Below, in pieces: positions 10,010-23,723 of a DNA stretch of 64,000 nt. A model generated the notes under the pieces. It ran no database searches and was not told where the DNA came from. It worked only from the letters and a program-made list of their open reading frames with translations. The stretch lies in NCBI RefSeq assembly GCF_000565215.1, contig NZ_CP006934.1, positions 682,001-746,000 of the forward strand, given 5' to 3'. Source of the stretch: Spiroplasma sabaudiense Ar-1343. GTDB lineage: Bacteria; Bacillota_I; Bacilli_A; Mycoplasmatales; Mycoplasmataceae. Positions within the stretch are counted from its first letter, which is position 1; each line of letters opens with the position of its first letter. The position numbers were made by a program, and so were the translations under genes.

Positions 10010-11065
10010 CTAGTTACCAAAAAAATGAAATTGATTTAAAAATCTTATGTCATTTTCATAAAAATCTCTTATATTCGAGATTCCGTATTTTAGCATTGCA
10101 ATTCTTTCTACTCCAACACCAAAAGCTAGAGCAGTGTTCTTTTGTGGGTTTATTCCATTTAAGCGCAAGACATTCTCGTTAAACATCCCCGAGCCTAGAA
10201 TTTCAATTCATCCTGAATTTTTACATAATTTGCACCCTTGGCCTAGACACTTGAAACAGCTTAAATCAACTTCTGCACTTGGTTCAGTAAATGGGAAATA
10301 ACTGGGGCGCATTCTTATATTAACTTGATCTCCAAATAGTCTCTTGCATAAATATTGTAAAATTCATTTTAAATTTGCAAAAGATATTTTTGGGCCAATT
10401 AAAAAGGCATCAATTTGCATAAATTGATGTGAATGAGTCGCATCATCAACATCACGGCGATAAACATTACCAAAACTTACAGAACCATGTTGTTTAATTT
10501 CTGACCCTGTTTGACTTAATTTAGATAGAATTCGCGAAGACATATTCGTACAATGGGTTCTTAAGACTTGTTTTTCATTTACATAAAAAGTATCTTGCAT
10601 ATCTCTTGCTGGATGACCTTCAGGTAAGTTTAGGCGTTGAAAATTGTATTCATCTTCCTCAAATTCAGTTCCATCAACCATCTCAAATCCCAATTCCGAA
10701 AATATTTCACTCAATTCTTCGATAACTAAATTTAATGGGTGCTTAGATCCAAAAGATAAATTCATCCCCGGAAGAGAAATATCTTTTTTTTCTGAACTCA
10801 ACTGCAATTTCAAATCATCTTGATCGAATTTTTCTTGCAATTCATTTATTGTATTTAAAATCTGTGTTTTAATTTCGTTTGCCAATTTTCCGGCTTCTTG
10901 ACGGGTTTGGGCATCGGCATTTCTTAATTCTTGCAAAATTGAATTTAGTGGCGAGTTTTTACCAATAAATTCTTTTTTTAATTCTTCAATATCACCGCGA
11001 GATGAAGAATTTACAATTTTTTCATTAAATTTTATCTGTAGTTCTTTTAATTGATTTAACATCAT
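10010..11065 (-). CDS. pheS: phenylalanyl-tRNA synthetase alpha subunit (351 aa)
   Basis: Catalytic subunit that charges tRNA-Phe. It has an N-terminal coiled-coil (1-90), then the class II core: [50 protein letters not shown] (motif 2), [16 protein letters not shown] and [11 protein letters not shown] (motif 3). A cysteine-bearing [12 protein letters not shown] segment lies before motif 3. Two adjacent ATGs are possible at 11065 and 11062; AAGGAG suits either. No T-box leader is seen in the 51-base gap upstream. Confidence 0.96.
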
Positions 11066-11116
11066 TTATTTCTCCTTAAATATAATACTATCATTAATGA
11101 TTTGCTTTATAAAGAA

Positions 11117-11728
11117 TTATTTTGTTTCTTTAAGTACTTGAACCGCTTTATTGTTAATTGATACTTCTTGATTTTTTTCAATTATAATACGATTCAGTTC
11201 ACTATCAATAATATTAGTTTTCAGCAATATTTTTGTGAGTTTGATTTTATTTAATATTAAATTATTCTTCAGCTTTAAGAGCTCTAAATCATAATATTTA
11301 TCAATATCCAAATTTTGGCCATTAATATAAACATCTTCGTGAATAATATTGTGAAAAATTCATTTAATCAAGACTAAACTGATAAAATTTTTAATTTTGC
11401 TATATGAAAATATCAAATATTCTTTATATTGTTTTAACTGATCTTCAAAATTATTAAATTCGTATATTATTCTTACCGAGAAATCATAACCTTCTTTTAC
11501 TAATTTTCTTATTGTCTCCAATTTATTTTCAATTTCTTCAATTAAGAGATTACCAAATTTATAATTTAGTTCCCGTTCTAAAAATGTTATTAAATTTGGC
11601 AGGTTAAAAATTCTAAAATAATCTTCATAAGGTCATTTAAATTGATATTTATTATAGTTTATCTTAACTACCTTTTGCATATATTTTTCAACAATGGCAT
11701 CATAATAATCCAGAAAATTCAAAAGCAT
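11117..11728 (-). CDS. hypothetical protein (203 aa) downstream of the FtsX-like permeases
   Basis: No family recognised. The protein is Leu/Ile/Asn/Lys-rich, mostly helical in appearance, with no signal peptide, no clear membrane segment and no cysteine cluster. It begins MLLNFLDYYDAIVEKYMQ and ends in a charged helix, EKNQEVSINNKAVQVLKETK. Its GGGGGAA RBS overlaps the end of the upstream permease gene and the gap is six bases, so the two are very likely co-expressed. It may be a cytoplasmic partner of the permeases, which is inference from position only. Confidence 0.7.
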
Positions 11729-11734
11729 TTCCCC

Positions 11735-14700
11735 CTACTCTAAATTATTGACAATTGATTCTCTTTTAACTTTAATTTGAGCTACCAATCATCCAAAAAA
11801 ACAAACAAAACCTAAAGCTAAAAATGTGACTAGTGGAGCTCAAAAACTTCAAGGAAATTCCATTAAAATTTGAGATGATGACCATGCAATATCCAAGACC
11901 ACTCTTCAAACTATTAACGAAAATAAATATGAAATCATAAATGCCACAAGCGAATATATGACATAGTTTCCAATAACAATTCAATTCACCTCAGAATTTC
12001 GATATCCAAAAGCTTTCATTGTGAAAATAATATTTCTTGAAGTGTCAATAACAATGCTCATAATTACCACAAATAATATTATTAACAAAATCGAACTTAA
12101 AATTATTAATATCAACATCATTGAACTAATTTGACTCATCAAATCTTTTGCAAAAACTCGCGTGAGCCTTAAGTAAGCTACGTTGGAATTACTTAATCTA
12201 TTTGTAAGACTTGGATTTGTTAAAAAACTAGGAGTTCTTAGTAAACTATCATCAGTTTCAAATAACTGTTCCAGAGGCAATATTTCCTTAAATCAAAACC
12301 CCAAAATTGGAGTTCCAAAATCATATCTCACAGCTAAAGAATTTGCATTAAGTTCCAAATTTAAGAAAGTATCTGCAAAATTGTTAGTATCAATTTCACC
12401 ATTATATAACTCCATTTGTGAAAATAAGCGGTTTTTCAAAATCAAATGGTTTTCATCCTCAGGGTTAAGAATCCCGTTGGAATTTACTTTAAAAAAGGAG
12501 TTGTAGTCAGCGAAAATAGTATCAGTGTAAGTGTTTGCAAGATTAATATCAACAACTTTTACTCGGTTTATACCCGTTAACCCTGGTCTTGTTTTTGGAG
12601 CAATCAAAAAAGAGTCCCCTATTTTTAAATCATATTTTTTGGCAAATAATTGCGAAATGATTACCTTTGTCTCAAAGGGATTATCAAATAATTGATTTGA
12701 CATATTTTTCAAAGTATCCGCTTTTGTTAACCTCATTCTTCATGCGGTTTGTAAATCAACTTTATCATCACCAAAATCAATTAACTCTAAATTTGCCAAA
12801 TCTAAATTAGGCTTCATTAGTGGTTTTACTGAAAAACTATAAGATAGTAATTCAGTCGTTTCATTGTAAAATATCTGGTTACTTGTAATTAAAGTTGATG
12901 AATTTGTTGGAGCAGAAAATGCGGCTTCAAATAAAATTCTTGTCATTTCAGGTAGATTTCCAATTTGAAAATCAATATTTTTTTGACTTTGTCGCATTAA
13001 GGATCCCACAACTTTATTTGAAATATCAAAACTTTGAAAGTCTTGAATAGAAATTAATTCATCAATTCCCTTGCGAACAATTTCAATCGCAATTTTATTT
13101 TCAATACCCTGAGCAACTAAATTTTCATATGCCTCGTTGGCATAACTTAAGCCTGAACTTTGAGCAAATGCTAGCTGGGATATGGCTTTGAAATCACTTA
13201 GTCTGAAAGTGCTGTTTTTTTCATCGCTATTCTGTTGGGAGTAAAAAAGTGCTGTTTTTTTAAAATCAGCGGCATTGCCAATTTGTGGTAAACTTTCAAA
13301 ACTATCTGTACTCTCAATTGCTGTTAAATCTGTTTTTAAAAATTTCGTCATTGAGGGTCCAAAATTTTCTCAAGCATCCGGTGAAGTGCCATTAACAATC
13401 ATCATATCAGTTACTAAATTTTCACTATTACTTTTAATCGCCTCGGTTACAAGACTGGTTAGTAAACTAATTTTTGTTTCAAAATCATTACTATTTTGAT
13501 TAACAACTTCATTAAAGTTTGAATTTTGATAACCGATGTATTTAATTGGATTGTCTATAAAATCATCTTCTTCTTCGATTTTAAAACCATCTTCTTGGTT
13601 TCACACGACATTTGGTTGAGAGTTGAAACGATAAAAATGACTCAAATTTTGATTGTATGGATTTGTATAGCGGTTATAATTCTGCTCAATTAAGCTTTGA
13701 GAACCTAATTGAAATAAAAATAGCATAGAGGCAAGTGAAAATAAAAATATTGTTGTAATAAACTTACCTTTTGACCTTTGAGTAAAGGCAGTTCTTAATC
13801 GGTAATTGAAACCTATGCTTTTGCTAGATAAATAGTGATTTATTTTTTGGCTTATGAACTGACAAATAAAAATAGGGAAAATAATGTAGGCCATAGTTGT
13901 TGAAAACTTGGAAGGCTCTTTTATTCTCGCGGTATTATTAATTAAATATAAGACAGGTTTTCCTAAAAAAAACGAAATTAGCAAATAACTCATAAGCATC
14001 AATGAAAGCGGAATTAGTATTAATATCAATGCTAAAAATCACAAAGAATAAAGAATTGGGTTCACAAAAAATATAATTTGATTTTCAAATAGAGCTAAGA
14101 CATAAATTTGAATCGGAAAAGAAATAAAAAAACCAATTAAAATTCCGATGAAAATTGAAATTGTCACTTTAATCGCAAAAACTCACGCTAATTGAAAATT
14201 GCTATAACCGCTTGCCTTGAATATTCCAAGTTGTTTTAGAGAATCATTTATTTCCTTGCGAATTAAGAAATTAGTAAAAATAAATGATAGCAATAAAAGA
14301 ATCACTGCAATTAAGATAAAAAGTATTGCTTGAATTTTTGTGATGCTTAGAGTTTCATGAAAAAAACTTTCCTTTATGCTAAACATAATTTTCTCAGAAT
14401 TGTTAAATACCGTGGTTCCCTGCGATTCATTTATAAATAATTTTTCAATGTTAAAATTTGGGTCTTTTAATTTTATTAGAGTTTGAGTTTGCAAGGTAAG
14501 AGCTTTTGTAGTTTGATTTTCATAAAAATTATAATAAATTTCATCAAAAGCAGTTTCATCTAAAAAAGCAAAAAAATAATTTTGACTCGTTTTTCAAGAC
14601 GATAAAAAGTTTTCTCCAGTTACCAATGATTCTAAATTTGATCCAAATCCTGAAATTCTAAATTCAACATCATGCATTAACCCGTTAGAAAAACCTAGCG

Positions 14701-15553
14701 GCAGTTTAATCACATCACCAATTTTTAGTCCATTAGACTTAGCAAACAAATCCGTTATCAAAATCTCTGGTATTACAGCGTTTGAATTGGGCATATGACC
14801 GTCAATTAAAACAACATTGTTTAACTCTGCTTTAGAGTCTTCAATAATTTTTCTAACTTCAATTGATCGGCCACGTGAATTTAACATCGGTTTCTCTTCA
14901 AAATAAATTTTAGGTTTATAATCGATGACTGCCTGATTTTCTTTGGCTATACTTTCAAAAATTTGTCTTTGCAAATACAATTGAACACTTCCAAAATTAC
15001 CACTATCTTTGCCCAACATTTTTTGAAAATCAAAAGTAAAAATATCAAAATAAGTCAAACTACTACTGCTATTTATTTTTTTAATTTGCGAACTAGTTTG
15101 AAGGCCATTTTCTGAATTCATTAATACATTTAAGGTTGCATTTAAAATATCAACATAAATTCTATTTGTTTCAATTTCTTCCATTTTTAAAGGACGATCA
15201 ATATCCCCCACCCCAATTTGGTGGTGCAAGGCCTTGTAGTATTCGGGAGTAAAAAAACTAAAACTATCATTTTCTATTTTCAAGATAAAATTATCATTTA
15301 CTTGAAAATCTTCATGCGAATAAAAATACTTAAAAACAATTTCGGCTGACAAATAATTATAGTCATTATCCATCTCAAAATCTCACTTATTTGTATTTCT
15401 TTCAACATTATTAATTCGACTCATAATTTGAACAGATGGAGCCATTAAGCCAATTGATATAAGAGCCAGCAAGATTGTGAAAATAATCGAGCCAACTGTT
15501 TCAATTCATGCATTAAAAAAAGTTTTTAAATAGCTTTTTATTATTTTTTTCAT
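11735..15553 (-). CDS. FtsX-like ABC transporter permease, copy 1 (1,272 aa)
   Basis: Giant two-halved FtsX-family permease. A first membrane helix lies at about 14-36, then an outer domain to about 400, three helices (about 409-530) around GIFKASGY, another helix near 600-618, a second outer domain to about 1,140, and three C-terminal helices around MKAFGYRNSEV. That gives eight membrane segments and two FtsX cores. Many TGA codons are Trp and all fragments share one frame. No ATPase is adjacent. It lies 18 bases downstream of copy 2. RBS GGGGGAC precedes the ATG. FtsX-family permeases move lipids or lipoproteins, export peptides, or control wall enzymes; the substrate here is unknown. Confidence 0.85.
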
Positions 15554-15571
15554 AAAAGTCCCCCGTAAAAA

Positions 15572-18500
15572 TTAGACGGTAATTTCGGTCATTTTCTTCT
15601 TTTTTATTTTAACATAACTAGATAATCATCCGCATAAAATCACAATTCCCAAAATTCCAAGAGTTATAAGCGGAATTTTAAAGCTTATATGGTGGTCAAC
15701 AAGTAGGCTCATATTTTTTCATGCATAAATACTGAAACCATAAAATATTACTGAGGCCATTAAATAGCAAAATAATAAAGAAATCAAACTTCAGATAACA
15801 TAATCTCCAAGTACAATTCAGTTAACTTGTAAAACCGAGTATCCAATTGATTTAAATGTCAGAATTATCTTAGAAGCTTCATCAATAATTGCCAATATCA
15901 AAACTATCAATATAATAGAAAAAATCGCAATTATCATGACTAAAACTATATTCAAAATAACGATTAGATTACGGGACATATCAAGAGAGTGTTGCCTTTC
16001 TATTGAATATAAATTTGAATATGGTCCATCTCCATCAGAATAATTTAATGGATTTGTCATTAAAATCGGCTTATTGTCGAAGATATTGCCCATTGGATAA
16101 TCAATAAAATCACTAAAAATCGTTCCAAAAAACGGTGTCGACTCGTCGATATTATTTGTTAGGGTTTTGGTAACTAGTGACGTGTTTTCAATTTCCAATA
16201 GAGATTGGTAATTGCTAAATTTAAATAAGGGATTGGTAGAAACCAGACTATTTATTAGATTCCCACTGCTGTTATTTATAGAATCATCACCATAATTTTT
16301 AAAAAAAGTATTATCGTCAACAATGATGTCATGAGAGTAAATATCATCGTTATTAATAGCTGAAACAACCAATGAAATTTTTACCTTGTTTTCGGTTTGT
16401 ATAACAACTTCGATTGCGTCACCCTTTTTAAAACCAAATGTTTTGGCTGTTAACTTACTAATTATTGCATTTACATTATTATCACTTTCGCGATTATTGG
16501 ATAAATTATCTCAATCACGACTACTCAAACTACTATTTTTTATTACATCAAAATAGCCATCTGTGTTGCTTCTTGTATCTGTTAAAACTAAATTCATTTC
16601 GGCTTTAATATTTTGCTCAAATGGAAGCGCTTTTAAATTGTAAACCAAAGCTTCCTTAGTACTGTTGATAAAAATCTGATTATTAAGAACCAAGGTTCGC
16701 GACTTAGGGTTACTTAAAAAGGCTAATTTAAGAATATCTTTTGAATAAGTGCTGGCACTTTCCCAGTTATTCATTTTAAAATTTGGTTGAGTTGTAAAAT
16801 TATTAGTCACTTTTAAATCATTAAACGCCAATGGGTCTCAAAAGTAATTATCATTACAATTTATATTATTATCCTGAATCATTTCGTTTATAAATTTCCT
16901 AGTTTCTTCTAGTGCAATTTGTGCAGTGTTTTTTTCTAATGCTTTCTTGTAATAATGATTCCCCTCATTTTGTAAGAAGTCCCTTTGATTGATTAAACAG
17001 GCGGTTTTACCAACATCTGATAGAAAGTAATTATTTTTTAAACCATTTTCGTCACTTGCAGTCATAAAAAATAATGATTTTTTTAAAGAATCTGGGTTAA
17101 TTATATGAATTTTTTGAATCAAATCAATGTCATGATTTTGGCGCGGATTTATTTTTGATAAATCTGCTAAAAATAAATCTTTCACTATTGGTGCTGAATT
17201 GGTTGTGATTCCAGTAATTTCACTATCAGAAATTATATAATTGCTATTATTTGCTGCTTCATTAGAAACTGTTGTTAGTAGCCAATTAATTTGGTTGCTT
17301 GATTTTGTTGAGGTTTCCTCTAATATGGCTTTTAAACTATTTTTATCATTGTATTTTTCAAAGTTTATTGGGCTTGGATATATTTTATTTGTTTCAGTTA
17401 AAAATAATTTTTTCGTCTTAGAGTTATAATCAATATTTTGGAAATTGCTGAATTCAAATGAGTGATCGATTGAATTAACATACTTTTTGTCTCTTGTTGG
17501 TGTTAAGTCCTCACTAAAAGTCCGCACTTGAAACTGTAAAATTAAAATTACTGATGCAAAATTAAATAATGTCATTATCAAAATAAATTTCCCAATTGAG
17601 CGAGCAGTAAATGCTCTTCGAACTCTTCATCCAAAACCAAGACTTCGCACTTCCAAAAAACGAGAGATTTGATTATTTATCAGCTTAATAACTAAAAATG
17701 GAAAAAAAATAAACTGTAATATTTTAATAGCGATATTATTTTGTTTACTCTTATTTGAGCCACCTTCCATCATTTCCAAAGAAGTCTGTTGCATTGAAAG
17801 TAAAATCCACATAAATGATACTAATCCAAAAAATAATGGCACGAAAATAAGTAGAACAACTAAGAAAAATCAATTAAAATAAAATCTTTCAATAAAAAAC
17901 ATAATATTAATATCAAATGCCTTAAAACCAAGATTTTGTAGGGGCAATGAAACAAATAAACCAAAAAAGACGCCAATAGCAATTATTATCGTTGTTTTAA
18001 TCGAAAAAATTATTGCAAAAGTTGAGTTCTGATAACCGAAGGCCTTGAAAATACCAATTTGGCGTATATTTTCTTGCAATTCTTTTTTAATTAAAAACAT
18101 AATAAAAATAAAAGCCAAAGTCACCATTAAAAAACCGATAATAATATTCATAATCATTTGAGCTCCAACACTAATGATAATAAATTGATTTTTGAATTTG
18201 TTTAAAGTATTAAAATTGACCATATTTGCTTCATAAATACCAAATTCGTTAATTTGGCTAGTTTTAAAAATCATATTTAAATCAGCATTCGGATCTTTAA
18301 AGTTAATATATTTAGTAATTTCAACTTTTGTTCTTGGAGTTAATGAGTTTATCCAGTTTTGTTCAATAATGTCTCCAATTATTTTATCATCAACATAACC
18401 GTAGCCAAAGTTTTTCATATCTCGGCTAGCATCAGCAAAGTTTCCAAAAGTTGCTAAATCTTCGTATTTGATTCCGATTCCCACAACATTTCAATCTTGT

Positions 18501-19381
18501 TTTATTTGAAGGCCATCATTTCAGCCCGTATTTAAAAATATTTGAGATCCAACTTTTAAATTATTTAAACGAGCAAACTTGTCTGTTAAAACAATTTCTC
18601 GTTGACCAAAGTTCTCAGCATTAACATTACGACCTTCTTGGATAATAACCTGAGATATTTCATTATTATTAAAATTATTAAAATCTCTTGAGATACCATT
18701 TTTTAAATGAACAACTTTAGAATCAGAATTTGAAGATGTTTTAGCACTAAATGTTGGCAAATCCAGAGATCAAGTCATTTGAATTTTGTCACGATTTAAA
18801 TTATTGTTACTTATTTCATAAGCTACATAAAATGGTATTTCATAATTAAAATTAATTTTTGAGGGGTTATCTCCATGTAAGTAATCCATAAATTCCTTAG
18901 AAAAAAAATCTTTCCCATAAAAAAATCCGTTTGAATCCTTAATATTTGAGTTAACTAAAGCACCTTGGGAAAAATACCCCATTGCTTTTTTAATTTCGTT
19001 TGCCACAATTGTTTTAGAATCATCTAAATTGTTTTCTTCAAGAGCAATTAAGTAATCTCTAAATCTCTCACTCAAAAAATTATAATCATCACAACTGTTC
19101 GGGGTTGATAGAAATACCTCATCACCCTCGCTGACTTGTTGACCCTGATAAAAAAATTGGTAAACAAATTCTGTGGTAAAAGAATCTTGGTTGGACTCAA
19201 AAAACAAGTCTCATTTATTAGTATGCCTATTAACTGCTTGAGTTCGGGTATGAATTTGTAATGACGTTGTCATCATACCAATCGCAACACCACTTAGGAT
19301 AACAAGAAATAGCAACACTCCAATCATTTGACCGAAATATTGCTTAAATGATCTTAAATAGTTCAATAAAATTTTTCTCAT
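15572..19381 (-). CDS. FtsX-like ABC transporter permease, copy 2 (1,269 aa)
   Basis: Same layout as copies 1 and 3. The N-terminal helix is QMIGVLLFLVILSGVAIGMM, the first core has GIFKAFGYQNS near residue 455, and the second core has LTFKSIGYSVLQVN near 1,180 followed by further helices to the C-terminus. The large extracytoplasmic domains are poorly conserved between copies, which suggests different partners or ligands. The start is ATG at 19381 with GGAGA upstream. A terminator separates it from copy 3, while copy 1 follows after only 18 bases, so copies 2 and 1 form one transcript. Confidence 0.85.
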
Positions 19382-19431
19382 TAATTCTCCGTTATAATTA
19401 AATATTTTTGTTAATTAATAGTATTTTACAA

Positions 19432-19469
19432 CAAAAAGTTAGAAACAATTTTTGAAAATGCTTCTAACT
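19432..19469 (-). terminator. intrinsic terminator after permease copy 3
   Basis: On the minus strand AGTTAGAA and TTCTAACT form an 8-bp stem followed by TTTTTG. The hairpin overlaps the stop codon of copy 3 and separates it from copy 2. Confidence 0.7.
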
Positions 19470-22400
19470 ATAGGCTGTAATATTTGTTAATGGTCGATTT
19501 GAAATTTTTAGCATTGCTGTGATTCATCCCACAACCATTATAGCTGCTAAAATCGAGAATGAAATGACTGGGGTTTGTCAATCTGAAGGGAATGGTATTA
19601 ATATTCCAAACGACTGTCAAACAAATTCCAAAATTCCGGTTCAAACAATCACCGATAGAACATATGCGATTAGGAAGCCGATTAGGGTTCAAATTAAGTA
19701 GTTACCCATAACAACTCAATTAATCTCCCCTGGTTTATAACCTAATGCTCGCATTGTTAAGATGATAACTGCTGCTTCATCAACAACAATATTCATAATT
19801 ACGACTAAAATAATTGTTAGCAAGAATGCTACCAATAAGATAAAAATCGTCATTAATACTGTTGAGCGCGCTAGAATAGTGTCCAGAGTCGCTGTCATTA
19901 AATTCAAAGGTATGCTTGATGATAATTCTGTTGAAGCCAGTAAACTTCCATTTGTTAAGACATCAAAACGCTCGGGACCAGAAGCAAAAGTCTGTTCACC
20001 AATCCCGTTAAGAATTTCTTGAAAAATAGTTCCAAAAATTGGGGTATCCTTACCAACGGAAATAGCAACATTGTTTTTAGCAAATTTTAGGTTTGCAATT
20101 GATTGCCCAATATTATCAATATCAATAGCACCATTAAATAGTGGTTGTTTAGATCAAATTGAGTTTCCATAGACAATTTTATTAGTTTTTAAGTCGTTAA
20201 TTACTTCATTATCATTTTCATCGCTTGTTTTAAAGGCGTTAAAGTAATTTTCATATGAAGCAATTATCAATGTCCCAAAAGCATTTGAACGATTTATTCC
20301 CGAAACCCTAATTGTTAATTCTTGTTTTGTGGTAGTATTTGTACGAACCTTAAACTCGCTACCAACAGATAAATTCAATAACTTAGCAATTCGATATGAA
20401 ACGATTGAGTTTATTACTGTTGGATCTGAATTTGCAGTTTTTAATTCGTTAAATTGACTATCACTTACTCCGCTAAATTTATAGATATTTTGTGTTCTAC
20501 CTAAATTATCATCAAAGTAATCTAACTCTAAGTCAAATTTTTGAGAATTTAAATCATTAACTAAGACATCAGTTTTATATTGTAATAACTCTTTTTGAGA
20601 ATCAATATAAATTTGATTTGGAGTTACCACGGCATTAGCATCCGGCTCTGCTGTTAGAGCCATTGATAACATTGCTCTAACGTCTGGGGATACCCCTTGG
20701 AAGAAGTCAACTTTAGTATTGTCATCTGAATTCATTGCTGAATTAGCTTCTAAAATACTTAGATCGTTGCAATTTCCACTAGCTTTTTGTGGGATTCTGC
20801 TGTTAACAATTGGTGCTGCCTCTGTCATTAAACAAAGGGTTCTTGAAATATCTTTCAAGTAATAGTTGTTGTATTCTTGTTCAGCATTTTGAAAAGTTGC
20901 TCCCATAGCAGTTTTAGAAGCATCTGTTGTTGCAAAATCATCAAGGTTATTAAGGTTTTGAAGGTTAATTAACTCAGGATTGGTTAAATCTGTTTTTGAA
21001 TAAACTTTTTGAAGGTTAAAAATTCATGCTGGATTTGATATGCTATCCTCAATTAGTAAATCTAACACATGAGCAAAATTTTCTCTAAAGTTACTTGAGT
21101 GTGATTTTAATGAGGTTTGAATGTCACCAGTATAGCCAATATTTTGTGAGTTTCTCTCTCTTCAGTCTGAGTTTATTATTGAAACTTTGCCATCCTTATA
21201 ATCAATTTCTGGAAGTTTTTTTCAAGAAAAGCGGTGATCTACACCATCTTGAACCATTTCATATCCTTGACTAATTGCTGAGCCCATTACAGCTTTAGCT
21301 CCCAATTGAAGGGTAAATAGTAATGCTGAAAATGAGAAAATTAAGATAACCATCACAAATTTCCCTTTTCCTCGGGCTGTAAATGATTGTTGTAGCCTTC
21401 AAGTAAATCCTCTATTGTGATAACTCAAAGACTGAGCAGTTTTTGTTAAAACTAGACTAGTAATCCCAACTGGGAAAAATACTCATTTCATCACTGTTTT
21501 AAAGGTTGATTTTGTTGGTGGTTTTGAAGCATTGGTAATTAATTTCAATGCTGACTCATTCAAATAACTTAAAGTCAGTAAATAAGAAATTAGTGTAAAT
21601 AATAACGGAATTACTACAAAAATTATTGTTGCAAATCAAAGTGAAAAGTACACACTACTAAATGCATAAGTAACACTACCACTAAACTGTCCAGAAACAT
21701 AATTTTGTAACGGAATTGAGATAAGATATCCTGCAAAAACACCGATAAAAATAGTTATCAACATTTTGGTTGCAAAAATTCATGAAAGTTCTGAGTTTTT
21801 ATAACCAAAAGCTTTAAAAATCCCTAATTGAACTCGGGTATTATTAATTTCTTTTTTAATAACAAAGTTTATGAAAATAAATGCCAATACTAGCACAACA
21901 ACTGCTAAAACTAAGAAAATAATTACTTGAATTCTAATATTACTCAAGGCATTAATGGTTGGATAATCATATTGTGCAGTAATGAAATTTTCTCCCTCAC
22001 GATAAATCGAGTTTGAATTCATCAAATCAACCGCGAATAAATTAATAACATTTAAACCAGGAATAATATTTTTGGTTCTAATAATTGTGTCAAATTTTAG
22101 CGTATTATTTCTATCACTTTTTCAAGTTTCACTACGTAGTTGATCTAAAAACTCATAACTGACAAAGCCATAAGAATAGTTGTCTGGATCACTTGTCAAC
22201 ATTGAATAATTTGAGCTAGGAGTTAGCGTGTCAAATTTTGTTCCAAAACCAACCACAGTGAGCTCTTTTGGTAAAGTTGTTGAATTAATTCCAGGAAGAC
22301 TAATTTTATCTCCAATTTTAATATTATTAGTTTTGGCATATTTCTCAGTTAGAACAATTTCACTCATTGAATTGGTTTCAATAGTTCTTCCTTTTGAAAT

Positions 22401-23090
22401 AATTAATTGATTAATTGGAGTACCATTTATTAACTGCTCTTTGGTGTTATCAGCTTGACGCAAATCTAGTTCAAAACTATTATTACCAACATCTTGCTTG
22501 GTCAAAAAAAATGATAGTTCATAGGAAATGTCAATTTTTTCATTTTGATTAGTTAAAACATTTTCAACAATAAAATAGTTAATATCGTTGTAGTAGTTCT
22601 CGCTTAGAATTTCTTGAAATTCAGCACTAAAAATTTCTTGGCCACTAATTTCATTAAATAAAGCAGCCCCACCTTTTTGATAAGTTGCAAAAATGTTACG
22701 AATTTCTTTACCCAATTCGCCATGATTGCCCTCTTTTTCTTGATCAACAATTGGTTTTAAATAATTCATTACCGCTGTACTGAAAAGAATTTTTCCTTCT
22801 CCTAATGGGTTAGCAATGATTGAGTCTCCATTTGGTCGATTATAAGATTTTCCCTCATAAAAATAGCTAAATAAAAAATTATCATTAAAATAACTTGTTT
22901 TTGGTGTCACGTAATTGTCCCAGTGATTAGTTTCATTTTCAATTCCACGATTTTTACTTGTCAGTTGTAAAGGCGTTGCCACCATTCCAACAACAACAGC
23001 AGTTAGGGTCAAAACAAAAATAATGGTTCCAAACGTTTCCACTCAGGCTTTTATAAATGACTTTAAATAACTTTTTAGAACTTTTCTCAT
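19464..23090 (-). CDS. FtsX-like ABC transporter permease, copy 3 (1,208 aa)
   Basis: First gene of the permease array. It begins MRKVLKSYLKSFIKAWVE with a helix at about 17-38, has a first core with LGIFKAFGYKNSEL near residue 425 and a second with ILTMRALGYKPGEIN near 1,110, then C-terminal helices. The outer domains contain Asp/Asn/Ser-rich stretches. It has its own extended -10 promoter (23151-23156) and a terminator at its end. The repeated KAFGY/RALGY loop after a helix is the FtsX-core landmark shared by all three proteins. No ATPase gene is next to it. Confidence 0.85.
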
Positions 23091-23150
23091 AATTCACCCT
23101 ACTATTTTTTGCTTATAATTATTAAATAATTTATACTGTTAATTTGATAT

Positions 23151-23159
23151 ATTATACCA
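23151..23159 (-). promoter_or_regulatory. extended -10 promoter of permease copy 3
   Basis: The minus strand reads TGGTATAAT, an extended -10, about 60 bases before the ATG. No strong -35 is visible in the AT-rich upstream sequence. Confidence 0.5.
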
Positions 23160-23201
23160 AGTTAATTAAATATTTTAAAATTAATTTAAAAAATTAATAA
23201 A

Positions 23202-23228
23202 AAGAAATTATAAAAATAATTTCTTTTA
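23202..23228 (-). terminator. intrinsic terminator of nrdD-nrdG
   Basis: AAAGAAATTAT/ATAATTTCTTT forms an 11-bp stem with a 4-base loop, followed by a T-rich run on the minus strand. It overlaps the nrdG stop codon. Confidence 0.7.
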
Positions 23229-23723
23229 AATCGTTTTAAATCACTCTTTTGTATTAATTATCCTTTGATTACTGCTTCCGCGAAACTCTAATTCAGGGTC
23301 ATATAATTCTTTAACTCACCGTCCATCAACTAATGTATCAATATTTGAGAGAATTTCAAAGCGAGCTTGACTTTCTAAATTTTCAAAGCGTTGTTCATAC
23401 AATTCTTCAATTGTAAAACCGGTATATAGTCAAATATTTAAGCCGGTTTGCAATTTTATATCTTTGATTAATTCCAATACTTCAATTGGAGAAAACATTG
23501 GATCACCTCCTGAAAAAGTTACTCCATTTAATAATGGATTACTCTTTAAATCAAAGATAATTTCATTATGATATTCTTGATCAAATTCTCTGCCAACTTT
23601 AAAACTTCAACTTCGAAGATTATGACAGCCCTTGCAAGCATGCAAACAACCAGAAACATAAATGGAATATCTTCATCCTGGGCCGTCACTTATGGTTTCC
23701 TTAAAAATTTTTAGAATTTTCAT
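23226..23723 (-). CDS. nrdG: anaerobic ribonucleotide reductase activating protein (165 aa)
   Basis: Radical SAM activase that installs the glycyl radical on NrdD. The cluster motif CLHACKGC (C26, C30, C33) binds the [4Fe-4S] cluster, and TFSGGDPMF is the SAM-contacting GGE-like region. The length is normal. The start lies inside the end of nrdD (23-base overlap), so the two are translationally coupled. The C-terminus uses a TGA Trp and ends at TAA 23226. Confidence 0.95.
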
